Source: TMED27 sp050633165 (GTDB lineage Bacteria; Pseudomonadota; Alphaproteobacteria; Micavibrionales; Micavibrionaceae). Taken from it: a stretch of 40,684 bases of DNA. Position numbers and translations under genes: made by a program. Every line of letters starts with the position of its first letter. Position 1 is the stretch's first letter. This document shows positions 7,796 to 15,996 of the stretch, piece after piece. Below the pieces are notes generated by a model that ran no database searches, was not told where the DNA came from, and worked only from the letters and a program-made list of their open reading frames with translations. Location: assembly GCA_050633165.1 (NCBI GenBank), contig JBOEFZ010000054.1, positions 1-40,684 on the forward strand, given 5' to 3'.

Positions 7796-7888
7796 GTCAT
7801 TCCGACCGACCGTAAGGAGTGTCAGAATCTGATCAACTTGGTTAATATATCAGATCCCTCGGCTTCACTGCGCTACGCTCGGGATGAC
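7796..7888. repeat. imperfect intergenic inverted repeat (about 93 bp)
   Basis: The ends GTCATTCCGA and TCGGGATGAC, and the inner segments AATCTGAT and ATCAGATC, are near-complementary, so the element folds back on itself. The right half has the wording (CCCTCGGCTTC, GCGCTACGCTCGGGATGAC) seen in dispersed intergenic repeats of many bacteria. It separates the PCu(A)C gene from aroQ and may act as a terminator or processing element. This is the only copy with this wording I noticed in the window. Confidence 0.55.
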
Positions 7889-7940
7889 TAAAAAAGAATG
7901 GCATACGCGGTGAAGCATGAAATTTGAAAGTGAGAAACCG

Positions 7941-8369
7941 ATGAAGATCCTCATCCTCAATGGCCCTAACCTCAATATGCTCGGCTTGCGAGAGCCGGAG
8001 ATATATGGCGCGCAAACGCTGGATGATATTAAGGGTATGTGCGTGGAATGGGCGGCCTCGCATGATGCCACAATCGATTTTCGGCAATCTAATCATGAGG
8101 GCGAGCTGGTGGAGTGGATACAAGCCGCGCGCGGGGCGATTGACGGCCTCATCATCAATGCCGCTGCTTATACCCACACTTCGCTCGCTATCCATGATGC
8201 GTTAAAATTGCTCGAATGTCCGATTATTGAGGTGCATATCTCAGACCCAAAAAAACGCGAAGAATTTCGCCATTTCTCTTACGTTGAGCCGACCGCCGCG
8301 CATATTATTGCGGGACAAGGTGCAAATGGATACATCCTAGCCCTTGAAAAGCTGCGCGAAATTCTTTAA
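7941..8369 (+). CDS. aroQ: type II 3-dehydroquinate dehydratase
   Basis: Third step of the shikimate pathway: dehydrates 3-dehydroquinate to 3-dehydroshikimate as a cytoplasmic dodecamer. The 142 residues are the normal length. Signatures are ILNGPNLNMLGLREPEIYG (catalytic Tyr22, lid Arg17), QSNHEGELVEWI, INAAAYTHTS and EVHISDPKKREEFRH (His99). I chose ATG 7941 because the conserved N-terminus starts MKILILNGPN there. The upstream ATG 7917 has a slightly better ribosome site (GGTGA) and would add 8 residues, so the start is not certain. It leads into accB and accC, the usual alphaproteobacterial order. Confidence 0.95.
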   Translation: MKILILNGPNLNMLGLREPEIYGAQTLDDIKGMCVEWAASHDATIDFRQSNHEGELVEWIQAARGAIDGLIINAAAYTHTSLAIHDALKLLECPIIEVHISDPKKREEFRHFSYVEPTAAHIIAGQGANGYILALEKLREIL

Positions 8370-8402
8370 CACCCTTATATTAAGATTATTAAGGGTTAAG
8401 AC

Positions 8403-8858
8403 ATGAAAATTGATTCTAAAGCGATTAAAGAGCTTGCGGGCCTTCTTGAAGAAACGGGCCTAACCGAAATTGAAGTTGCCGATGGTGATAAAGCCATTCG
8501 CGTGTGTAAGGGCGGGACAGTTGTTGCTGCGCCTGCTGCGCCTGTTGGTGGACCGATCCAATCCGATCCGACCGTGCCGCGTCAACCAACCCTTGATGCC
8601 CCTGCGACCACCGCCGGAAGCCATCCGGGCGCTGTTACATCGCCGATGGTCGGAACGGCCTATACCCAAGGTGAGCCAGGCGCACCTGCCTTCGTTAGCA
8701 AGGGTGACACGGTTAAGGCCGGTGATACCCTTGTCATTATCGAAGCCATGAAAGTCATGAACCCGATCAAAGCCGACAAAGGTGGAACCGTCACGCAAAT
8801 CCTCGTCGAAGATGGCCAACCCGTCGAGTTCGGTGATGTTTTGATGGTGATCGAGTAA
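8403..8858 (+). CDS. accB: acetyl-CoA carboxylase biotin carboxyl carrier protein
   Basis: Carries the biotin that shuttles carboxylate between AccC and AccAD in the first committed step of fatty-acid synthesis. The 151-residue protein has an N-terminal segment (ELAGLLEETGLTEIEV), an Ala/Pro-rich flexible linker (about 40-75) and a C-terminal biotinyl domain. The acceptor is Lys117 within EAMKVMN. A thumb-like insert before the domain end is normal for this family. The 14-base gap to accC and the shared strand indicate cotranscription. Confidence 0.97.
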   Translation: MKIDSKAIKELAGLLEETGLTEIEVADGDKAIRVCKGGTVVAAPAAPVGGPIQSDPTVPRQPTLDAPATTAGSHPGAVTSPMVGTAYTQGEPGAPAFVSKGDTVKAGDTLVIIEAMKVMNPIKADKGGTVTQILVEDGQPVEFGDVLMVIE

Positions 8859-8872
8859 AGGGCGTACCGCGC

Positions 8873-10216
8873 ATGTTCAAAAAAATTCTTATAGCCAACC
8901 GTGGTGAAATTGCCCTTCGTGTTATTCGCGCTTGCCGCGAGATGGGGATTGAGAGTGTCGCCGTACACTCCACCGCCGACGCCAATTCCATGGCTGTGCG
9001 CCTTGCGGATGAATCGGTGTGTATCGGTCCGCCGCGTGGCAAAGACAGCTACCTCAATATTCCTGCAATTCTTAGTGCGGCTGCGCTTACGGGTGCGGAG
9101 GCCATCCATCCTGGCTATGGCTTTCTTTCCGAAAATGCGCAATTCGCGCGTATGGTTGAGGAGCATGGCTTTGCCTTTATCGGCCCCACGCCCGAGCATA
9201 TCGAACAAATGGGCGATAAAGTCACCGCCAAACAAACGGTGCAAGCTCTTGGCCTGCCTGTTGTTCCCGGTTCTGAAGGTGGGGTTGATACGGCGGAAGA
9301 CGGGGAGAGAATCGCAACCGAGATGGGCTTTCCGGTTATTATCAAGGCGGCATCCGGTGGCGGTGGTAAAGGGATGCAGGTTGTTGAAGAGGCTAGCCAG
9401 TTTGCCGAGCTCTTCACCCGCGCCCGCACCGAAGCGGCGGCGAATTTCGGCGATGACACGGTTTATATCGAAAAATTCCTCGCCAACCCCAAACATATCG
9501 AAATTCAAGTCTTTGGCGATACGCATGGTAATGCCATCCATTTAGGCGAACGCGATTGCTCCGTCCAACGTCGTCATCAAAAATTGGTTGAAGAAGCGCC
9601 ATCCCCTGTGCTCAGCGAGGAGCTGCGCCATGAAATCGGCTCTCTGGCGGCTAAAACAGTGCGTGAAATGGGTTATCGCGGGGCCGGAACAATTGAATTC
9701 CTCTATGAAGACGGCAAATTTTACTTCATGGAAATGAACACACGGATTCAGGTTGAGCATCCCGTCACCGAAATGATTACGGGCATTGATTTGATTGCCG
9801 AGCAAATCCGCGTTGCGGCGGGTGAGAAGCTCACGGTGAATAAGGATCGTTTGCGCCTACGCGGGCACGCAATCGAAATCCGCATTAACGCCGAAGATCC
9901 CGATACTTTCATGCCCTCCCCTGGCACAATCTCGCAATTCCACGCCCCTGGCGGCCTTGGTGTGCGTTTCGATAGTGCGATTTACCAAGGCTACGCCATT
10001 CCGCCCTATTACGACTCCATGGTTGGAAAGCTCATTGTCCACGGGCGCAACCGCGAAGAATGCTTGCGTCGTCTATCCCGCGCGATTCGTGAAACGGTGA
10101 TTGTCGGTGTTAAGACAACGCTGCCGCTGCATGAATGGATTATAGAGCAGCCTGATTTTGTTTCCGGCGAATATACGATAAAATGGTTGGAACAAGAGCT
10201 GGAAAAACGCAAATAA
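8873..10216 (+). CDS. accC: acetyl-CoA carboxylase biotin carboxylase subunit
   Basis: ATP-grasp enzyme that carboxylates AccB-biotin with bicarbonate and ATP. The 447 residues are full length. The N-terminal domain starts KILIANRGEIALRVIRACRE. The Gly-rich ATP lid ASGGGGKGM is at about 160-168, with Lys116 and the Lys before the Gly-rich loop as nucleotide contacts. EMNTRIQVEHPVTE supplies metal ligands and the catalytic Arg. The C-terminal domain (RLRGHAIEIRINAEDP) is intact. It follows accB in an operon. The downstream receiver protein is 57 bases away and may be separately expressed. Confidence 0.98.
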   Translation: MFKKILIANRGEIALRVIRACREMGIESVAVHSTADANSMAVRLADESVCIGPPRGKDSYLNIPAILSAAALTGAEAIHPGYGFLSENAQFARMVEEHGFAFIGPTPEHIEQMGDKVTAKQTVQALGLPVVPGSEGGVDTAEDGERIATEMGFPVIIKAASGGGGKGMQVVEEASQFAELFTRARTEAAANFGDDTVYIEKFLANPKHIEIQVFGDTHGNAIHLGERDCSVQRRHQKLVEEAPSPVLSEELRHEIGSLAAKTVREMGYRGAGTIEFLYEDGKFYFMEMNTRIQVEHPVTEMITGIDLIAEQIRVAAGEKLTVNKDRLRLRGHAIEIRINAEDPDTFMPSPGTISQFHAPGGLGVRFDSAIYQGYAIPPYYDSMVGKLIVHGRNREECLRRLSRAIRETVIVGVKTTLPLHEWIIEQPDFVSGEYTIKWLEQELEKRK

Positions 10217-10273
10217 CTCGCTTATTTACTCATCATTGCGTATATTATATTTCACAAATATCGATAAGCAATT

Positions 10274-11248
10274 ATGGCATCACATTTTTCCGATAAAAAA
10301 ATTCTCATCGCCCTTCGTGATGACGCTGTTATGCAGATGCTAACGGGTGTTTGTACGTTGCTGCGGTTTCAAGCCATTCATGATATTCAAAATGGTGATG
10401 ATGCCTTTGATCTTTTTTGCCGTTATAATCAAGATATTATTATTACCGATGCTCAAACCGGTCCCCGGCTTATTGATGCGATTCGTAAATCCGGTGATAA
10501 AAGCAAAAACCCCTTGGTGCCGATTGTTCTGACATGTGGGCAAGATGATATCGATAAAGCCGAAGATTTCCGTGATATGGGGGTTACCGATATACTCCGC
10601 TCGCCCTTCACGGTTGATGATATCCGCACACGCTTTGCCTATATTTTCGAGCATTTACCCGCGCATAAAGAGCCGAAAAAGCCTGAAAAATCTCTCCCAA
10701 AGGCAAAGCCTATTGACGGCATACAAAGCGCAGAGGAAGAGGATGCCTTGCTTAAATCCCTTCTCGGGCATTATATCCAGCACCAAGAAACCGTGTTGAA
10801 AAAACTACGCTTTGCACAAGATGCAACGATGAAAAGCATTCAGGAAGTGCGTAGCGTCGGGGATGATTTAAAAAGCCGTGATAATACTAATCTTCATGAG
10901 TTTTCGCGTTTTGAGAAAATGTGGGAAGAGATTATCAGCCTCTTTTTACGTGGTGGGGTTGCCGAAGATGATATTTTCAAAATCGAAGATCTGATCACGA
11001 ATATCCCCAAGGATATCAAGCAGCATTATAATCAGCTTACGCAGCAGGATAAGAGTTTCCTGACTTTGCTGCAGGCTATGAACCATGACGCGTATCGTAG
11101 GGCGCGAGATACTGCGGTGAAAGTGCAAGATGCCCCGAACCCGATGACGGGCATGACGCGTGATGATTATAGGGCTGCAATCCCTGCGGATGCGGAACCC
11201 ACCATTGCTGAGGCTAGCTTTGTGTTTAAGCCATCAAGAACATTATAA
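10274..11248 (+). CDS. degenerate receiver-domain protein with a helical C-terminal region
   Basis: The 324-residue protein begins with a receiver-like domain (about 8-122). Asp59 aligns with the phospho-acceptor (IIITDAQTG) and Thr87 is in place. The invariant Lys before Pro is replaced: the segment reads ILRSPF, with Ser110 at the Lys position. A Lys/Pro-rich linker (about 130-148) leads to a charged, mainly helical region (about 150-300) that I cannot assign. It has no recognisable output domain and no kinase neighbour. Its regulation may be phosphorylation-independent (inference). An AT-rich stretch precedes the ATG and no strong ribosome site is visible. Confidence 0.72.
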   Translation: MASHFSDKKILIALRDDAVMQMLTGVCTLLRFQAIHDIQNGDDAFDLFCRYNQDIIITDAQTGPRLIDAIRKSGDKSKNPLVPIVLTCGQDDIDKAEDFRDMGVTDILRSPFTVDDIRTRFAYIFEHLPAHKEPKKPEKSLPKAKPIDGIQSAEEEDALLKSLLGHYIQHQETVLKKLRFAQDATMKSIQEVRSVGDDLKSRDNTNLHEFSRFEKMWEEIISLFLRGGVAEDDIFKIEDLITNIPKDIKQHYNQLTQQDKSFLTLLQAMNHDAYRRARDTAVKVQDAPNPMTGMTRDDYRAAIPADAEPTIAEASFVFKPSRTL

Positions 11249-11268
11249 GCCTCTAGGTCCTCCTGCCC

Positions 11269-13725
11269 TTAATAAAGTCCGCCCGTTCCCGTCGTTGCCT
11301 CAATCGCTGGCGCACCGTGTTCTTCTTCAACCTCATAGGTCGGCATTTCGGTTACGCCGCCATTATCGAGGATATAAAGGCGCTCATTTGGCTCTGTCCC
11401 TTCGGTGAAGGCTTCCCAGATAACTTTTTCATCCCCCACTGCCGCACGCGCGCCTGTCTCCGCGTTGATCTGTACATTGCGGATACCTGAGGGGACACGG
11501 AAAGGAACAAGAGGTTCATCGGCCAAAGCTTCTTTCATGAAATCCTTAAATACAGGTAGCGCAACGGACGATCCCGTTTCCCGTTTCCCGAGCGATCTTG
11601 GTTCATCAAAGCCGACATAAACCCCGACAACCAAATCGGGGGAAAATCCGACGAACCATGTATCTTTGGATTCATTCGTTGTCCCCGTTTTTCCGGCGAG
11701 CGGACGGTTGAGGGATTTCAGCCGAACCCCTGTTCCGCGTTGGACCACGCCTTCCATAATCGATACCATCTGATAGGCATGGCGCGGATCGGCGAGTTGT
11801 TTGCGTGTATCGGAAAGCTCGGGCGTTTCTTGCCCCTTCCATCGCAGCATATCACCGCAATTAATGCATTCGCGCTCATCATGCCGGAAAATGGTTGCAC
11901 CGTGGCGATCTTGAATCCGGTCAATAAAGGTCGGCACAACTTCCTTCCCGCCATTAACCAACATGCCATAAGCCGCCGTCATCTTCAGCAAAGTCGTCTC
12001 GCCCGCGCCAAGGGAATGGGCGAGCAAGGGGGGCATATTATCGATGATGTTAAATTTGGCGGCATAATCAGAGATCAAATCCATTCCTAAATGATTGGCA
12101 AGGCGGACAGTCATCAAGTTGCGAGATTTTTCGATCCCTTTGCGGATAGGCGTTGGGCCATAATATTGATTGGAATAATTGGTCGGCGACCAAAAATTGC
12201 CCGGACGATCTTCTATTACAAAGGGCGCATCATTGACGAGGGTTGCGGGCGTGAAACCGTTCTCCAACGCCGCCAGATAAACAAAGGGTTTAAACGCCGA
12301 TCCGGGTTGGCGTTGGGCTTGGGTGGCGCGGTTGAACTCGGACACCGCATTATCGTATTTCCACCCACCCTGCATCGCCAAAATCCGCCCCGTATGCGGG
12401 TCAAGCGCGATAAGGCCGCCTTGCACATCGGGAATTTGTCGCAGGGTGTAATGCCCTGCTTTGTCATCCCGCTCTCGCGTTAGGAAAACATCGCCGCGTT
12501 TTAAAACCTTGTTCACGCCTGTGATTTCAGGGCCGCGTGCGTATCCTTCATTCTTATACTCCCGCGCCCATGTAACATCCTCGAGCAAGAGCATACCTTC
12601 ATTGCCATCGGAAAGGCCAATGCGCGCGGCGCTGCTACCGCTTTCTAATATAACTGCGAGGCTCCAATCCTCCGGCATGGCGCTTGGCGCTTTGATCTCA
12701 CGCAGCGCGAGCGCCCATTCGTCCATATCCTTAATCCGCGCCACCGCCCCGCGATAACCATGGCGGCGGTCATAGGCTTCTAAACCCTTGCGCAGCGCCG
12801 TTTGCGCGATGGATTGTAGATCCGGATCAATGGTTGAGCGCACTGCTAATCCCCCCTGATACAATACATCATTGCTATATTTTTCCACCAATTCCCGCCG
12901 GACTTCTTCGGCGAAATAGGGGGCGTTGACGATATTATCCTCATCCCGCGCGACGGTCTGAAGGGGGGATATCTGCGCCAATTCCGCTTCGGCCTTGGTG
13001 ATATGCCCGTCTTCCAATAGCCGCCCAATCACCCAATTGCGGCGGTCAATTGCCGCATTGCGATTGCGGATCGGGTGGTAGTTATTCGGTGCCTTTGGCA
13101 GGGCTGCAAGATACGCGGCCTCCGATACGCTCAGCTCATCCAGCGATTTGTTAAAATACTGCAAACTCGCCGCCGCGACACCATAAGCGCGGGAGCCGAG
13201 GAAAATTTCATTGAGGTAAAGCTCCAGTAAATGATCCTTATCCATCGCCTTTTCCATGCGATAGGCCAAGATGGCTTCCTTGATCTTCCGCTCATAAGAA
13301 ACTTCGTTGGTCAGCAGGAAGTTTTTCGCCACTTGCTGCGTAATGGTTGAGGCACCAATTGGCCTGCGCCCTGATCCTACGTTTCGCAAATTGGTTACAA
13401 CCGCGCGCGCCACGGCGAAAAAATCGATCCCCGGATGGGTGTAGAAATTCTTGTCTTCGGCGGAGAGGAAGGCTTGTTTTACGCGATCTGGAATCGCCTC
13501 AATCGGCATAAAGACCCGCTTTTGCTGCGCAAATTCCGCGAGGAGGCGCCCATCGCCGGCATAAAGACGGGTGACGATCGGGGGTTCATAATCCTTAAGC
13601 TGTGCATGATCCGGTAAATCCGCACCATAACTTCCGATTACCGAGGCAATCAGAATGATCCCCGCCACAAGGCCAAGAAAACCAAGGGAAAAGAGGCTCA
13701 GAAATGTATACCAGAGGTATTTCAT
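11269..13725 (-). CDS. mrcA: bifunctional penicillin-binding protein 1A
   Basis: Class A PBP that polymerises and crosslinks peptidoglycan. The 818 residues contain an N-terminal membrane anchor (about 7-30). The transglycosylase domain follows, with catalytic Glu90 in SAEDKNFYTHPGID, then GASTITQQVAKN and KIKEAILAYRMEK. An OB-like insert (about 325-435) precedes the transpeptidase domain: SAFK at 476-479 (nucleophile Ser476), SRN at 534-536 and KTGTT at 679-683. All catalytic motifs are intact. It ends 20 bases from the receiver gene on the opposite strand and starts 6 bases downstream of the mlaF stop, so it may be cotranscribed with mlaEF. Confidence 0.97.
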   Translation of the reverse strand: MKYLWYTFLSLFSLGFLGLVAGIILIASVIGSYGADLPDHAQLKDYEPPIVTRLYAGDGRLLAEFAQQKRVFMPIEAIPDRVKQAFLSAEDKNFYTHPGIDFFAVARAVVTNLRNVGSGRRPIGASTITQQVAKNFLLTNEVSYERKIKEAILAYRMEKAMDKDHLLELYLNEIFLGSRAYGVAAASLQYFNKSLDELSVSEAAYLAALPKAPNNYHPIRNRNAAIDRRNWVIGRLLEDGHITKAEAELAQISPLQTVARDEDNIVNAPYFAEEVRRELVEKYSNDVLYQGGLAVRSTIDPDLQSIAQTALRKGLEAYDRRHGYRGAVARIKDMDEWALALREIKAPSAMPEDWSLAVILESGSSAARIGLSDGNEGMLLLEDVTWAREYKNEGYARGPEITGVNKVLKRGDVFLTRERDDKAGHYTLRQIPDVQGGLIALDPHTGRILAMQGGWKYDNAVSEFNRATQAQRQPGSAFKPFVYLAALENGFTPATLVNDAPFVIEDRPGNFWSPTNYSNQYYGPTPIRKGIEKSRNLMTVRLANHLGMDLISDYAAKFNIIDNMPPLLAHSLGAGETTLLKMTAAYGMLVNGGKEVVPTFIDRIQDRHGATIFRHDERECINCGDMLRWKGQETPELSDTRKQLADPRHAYQMVSIMEGVVQRGTGVRLKSLNRPLAGKTGTTNESKDTWFVGFSPDLVVGVYVGFDEPRSLGKRETGSSVALPVFKDFMKEALADEPLVPFRVPSGIRNVQINAETGARAAVGDEKVIWEAFTEGTEPNERLYILDNGGVTEMPTYEVEEEHGAPAIEATTGTGGLY

Positions 13726-13731
13726 GTGACT

Positions 13732-14508
13732 TTACGCTACCCGCCGCGCAATCGGGCCGTCGGCTTTGCCATGGATGAATTGGTAGACATAGTCATTGCC
13801 GGAATTATCGAGCTTGGCAATTGGTCCGGTCCAGATAATCTCGCCCTCATGGATCATCGCGACATAATCGGCAATTTTCCGTGCCGAGGCCATGTCATGC
13901 GTGATGGAGAGCGCGGTTGCGCCGAGGTCTTTGACGCTCGCCACAATCAAATCATTGATCACATCGGACATGATGGGGTCGAGGCCGGTTGTTGGCTCGT
14001 CAAAGAAGATGATCTCGGGGCTGGTGGCGATGGCGCGGGCAAGGCCAACACGCTTTTGCATACCACCCGACAGCTCAGCCGGAAAGAGATCGCAAACCTC
14101 GCTACGCAGGCCAACGGCGCGCACTTTTTCCTCGGCAATTATGCGCGCTTCATCCTTATCCATTCCTTGCCCATGGATAAGACCAAAGGCTACATTTTGC
14201 CAGATTTTTAGCGAATCAAATAATGCCCCGCCCTGAAACAGCATTCCAAATTTGCGCATCACCGCATCACGGTCCTTGGGCGAGAGACCGACCGTTTCTT
14301 GCCCGTCAATCTTGATCGACCCGCTATCGGGCTGAAGCAAACCGAGCACGCATTTTAGCATAACCGACTTTCCCGTTCCCGATCCGCCGATAACCACCAT
14401 GGATTTTCCTTGTGGAATTTCCAGATCCAGCCCACGCAGCACATGCTTTGTCCCAAAGGCTTTGGAAACATTTTTAAGGGCGAGTTTAGGGGGTTGCTTT
14501 TTACTCAT
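13732..14508 (-). CDS. mlaF: lipid-asymmetry ABC transporter ATP-binding protein MlaF
   Basis: ATPase that powers phospholipid transport by the MlaFEDB complex at the inner membrane. The 258 residues show Walker A GGSGTGKSV (41-49), the Q-loop (FQGGALFDSL), signature LSGGMQKR starting near 146, Walker B IIFFDEP (Asp170, Glu171) and a switch His in SITHDM. The pattern FQGGALFDSLxxxxNVAF is characteristic of the MlaF/Ttg2A group. Its start overlaps the end of mlaE by 4 bases, so translation is probably coupled. Confidence 0.95.
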   Translation of the reverse strand: MSKKQPPKLALKNVSKAFGTKHVLRGLDLEIPQGKSMVVIGGSGTGKSVMLKCVLGLLQPDSGSIKIDGQETVGLSPKDRDAVMRKFGMLFQGGALFDSLKIWQNVAFGLIHGQGMDKDEARIIAEEKVRAVGLRSEVCDLFPAELSGGMQKRVGLARAIATSPEIIFFDEPTTGLDPIMSDVINDLIVASVKDLGATALSITHDMASARKIADYVAMIHEGEIIWTGPIAKLDNSGNDYVYQFIHGKADGPIARRVA

Positions 14509-15308
14509 GAGAAAAAGACCTGCGTTAGAACATAGTTGAAGATAAGGATGAGGATGGAGGAGGATACAACCGCATTCGTTGTCGCCGCGCCAACGCCTTG
14601 CGCGCCGCGCGCCGAATTATAGCCATGGTAACAGCCCATCACCGCCACGATAAAGCCGAATGCCGCCGCTTTTACAAGGCCGGAGATAACATCCATGGCC
14701 TCCAACACATCCCAAGTTTGCGCCAGATATGATCCGACGGAGAAATCGAGGCTGTAGATTGCGACGATATAGCCGCCATACACGCCGATAATATCCCCGA
14801 TTAGAACCAAAATCGGCAGCATCAATGTGCCCGCCAAAATACGCGGCGCGATGAGGTATTTGAAGGGGTTCACGGACAGTGTGGTGAGCGCGTCGATTTG
14901 CTCCGTCACGCGCATGGTTCCGATTTCGGCGGCGATGGATGCGCCGACGCGCCCCGCGACCATAAGGCCGGCAAGAACGGGCGCAAGCTCCCGCGTTACG
15001 GATAGTACAACCACCCCCGCAATCGCCCCTTCCGCATTAAAACGCGTAAATCCAGTATAGCTTTGTAGCGCGAGCACCATCCCTGTAAACAGCGCCGTCA
15101 TCCCGACAACGGGCAGGGAATAATACCCGATATCCAAAATCTGCCGCCCGATTTGTGAGGGGAAGAATGGCGGTGTGAAGCAATGATAAACGCCCCGCCC
15201 AATAAATTCGGCAATCCGCCCGACCATCTGAAAAAGGGACAAAATCGCATGCCCAATCGTTTGAAAGAGCTTAAAAATGGGATTGGAAGAAGATGTTTTG
15301 CTCGTCAT
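14505..15308 (-). CDS. mlaE: lipid-asymmetry ABC transporter permease MlaE
   Basis: Integral membrane permease of the Mla system. The 267 residues begin with an amphipathic N-terminal region, followed by five or six membrane segments. The family-defining stretch is RELAPVLAGLMVAGRVGAS, then AAEIGTMRVTEQIDAL. Later come GCYHGYNSARGAQGVG and the final helix SSILILIFNYVLTQVFFS. The 4-base overlap with mlaF supports an operon. mlaD is elsewhere (883-1344), and no mlaB or mlaC gene is seen in the window. The start is divergent from the dipeptidase-like gene, with 49 bases between. Confidence 0.95.
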   Translation of the reverse strand: MTSKTSSSNPIFKLFQTIGHAILSLFQMVGRIAEFIGRGVYHCFTPPFFPSQIGRQILDIGYYSLPVVGMTALFTGMVLALQSYTGFTRFNAEGAIAGVVVLSVTRELAPVLAGLMVAGRVGASIAAEIGTMRVTEQIDALTTLSVNPFKYLIAPRILAGTLMLPILVLIGDIIGVYGGYIVAIYSLDFSVGSYLAQTWDVLEAMDVISGLVKAAAFGFIVAVMGCYHGYNSARGAQGVGAATTNAVVSSSILILIFNYVLTQVFFS

Positions 15309-15357
15309 ATCTGCATGTACATATTATTGTTTAAAAACGAAGATTAAAGGAAACTGC

Positions 15358-15996
15358 ATGGCGCGTCTAGACATCAATGATTTGGTTGCGATGGATGAAT
15401 ATCAAAGCACCCATCCCTTGCGTATTGAGCTTGCCTATGCCCGCGCTGATAATCATCTGTTCGGGGAGGCGATATATCGCCCCGATGCGCGGCTTTGGCT
15501 GCATCGGGATTTAGCCAAAATCACCTGCGATGCGGCGAATATCATTGCGGCGAAGACGGGCTGGCACATGGTGCTATATGACGGCTTGCGCACGACAGAT
15601 GCCCAAGCCGCGATGCAAAAGACGCAGCGGGTTAAGGATAATCCGCATTGGCTCGAAGAACCAAATCGTCTGCTCTCTCCGGCGGGTGCAGGGGCGCATC
15701 CCCGCGCCATGGCGATTGATATCGGGCTTGAGGATGCGGATGGAGCGCTTATTGATATGGGCTGTCCGTTTGATGATTTAACGGATAAGGCGCATCGCGA
15801 TTACCCGCATCCGCCGCATATCTTACAAAATCGCGCCGCCCTAACCGATGCCATGATGGAAGCCGCCGCCGCGCATAATCTCAATCTCCTCCCCCTCCCC
15901 GCCGAATGGTGGGATTTCCGCTTTCCGGTGGAGGTTTATGAGGCCTATGCGCCGTTGCGCGAGGCTGATTTACCGCAAGATATGCTCCTACTTTAA
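15358..15996 (+). CDS. D-alanyl-D-alanine dipeptidase-like M15 metallopeptidase (VanX/DdpX-like)
   Basis: Family enzymes hydrolyse D-Ala-D-Ala. The 212-residue protein has the VanX layout: YDGLR (Arg78 as transition-state Arg), GAHPRAMAID giving zinc ligands His114 and Asp121, and EWWDF with catalytic-base position Glu183. The third zinc ligand, His in VanX (EWWHY), is Asp186 here, and the Ser before His114 is Ala. It may use an Asp ligand or have changed activity. I chose ATG 15358: AAAGG is 7 bases upstream, while the longer frame from 15277 runs into mlaE. It converges with alr with a 4-base overlap, which fits D-Ala metabolism. Confidence 0.82.
   Translation: MARLDINDLVAMDEYQSTHPLRIELAYARADNHLFGEAIYRPDARLWLHRDLAKITCDAANIIAAKTGWHMVLYDGLRTTDAQAAMQKTQRVKDNPHWLEEPNRLLSPAGAGAHPRAMAIDIGLEDADGALIDMGCPFDDLTDKAHRDYPHPPHILQNRAALTDAMMEAAAAHNLNLLPLPAEWWDFRFPVEVYEAYAPLREADLPQDMLLL

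Noticed and set aside
8366..8402. Several TTAA words before accB as a CtrA site
   Set aside because: Spacings between the TTAA words are 5, 3 and 12 bases, not the required 7.
8660..9541. Long minus-strand open frame opposite accB/accC
   Set aside because: It lies inside two certain genes, and its protein is rich in Arg, His and Asn as expected for an antisense shadow of GC-rich codons.
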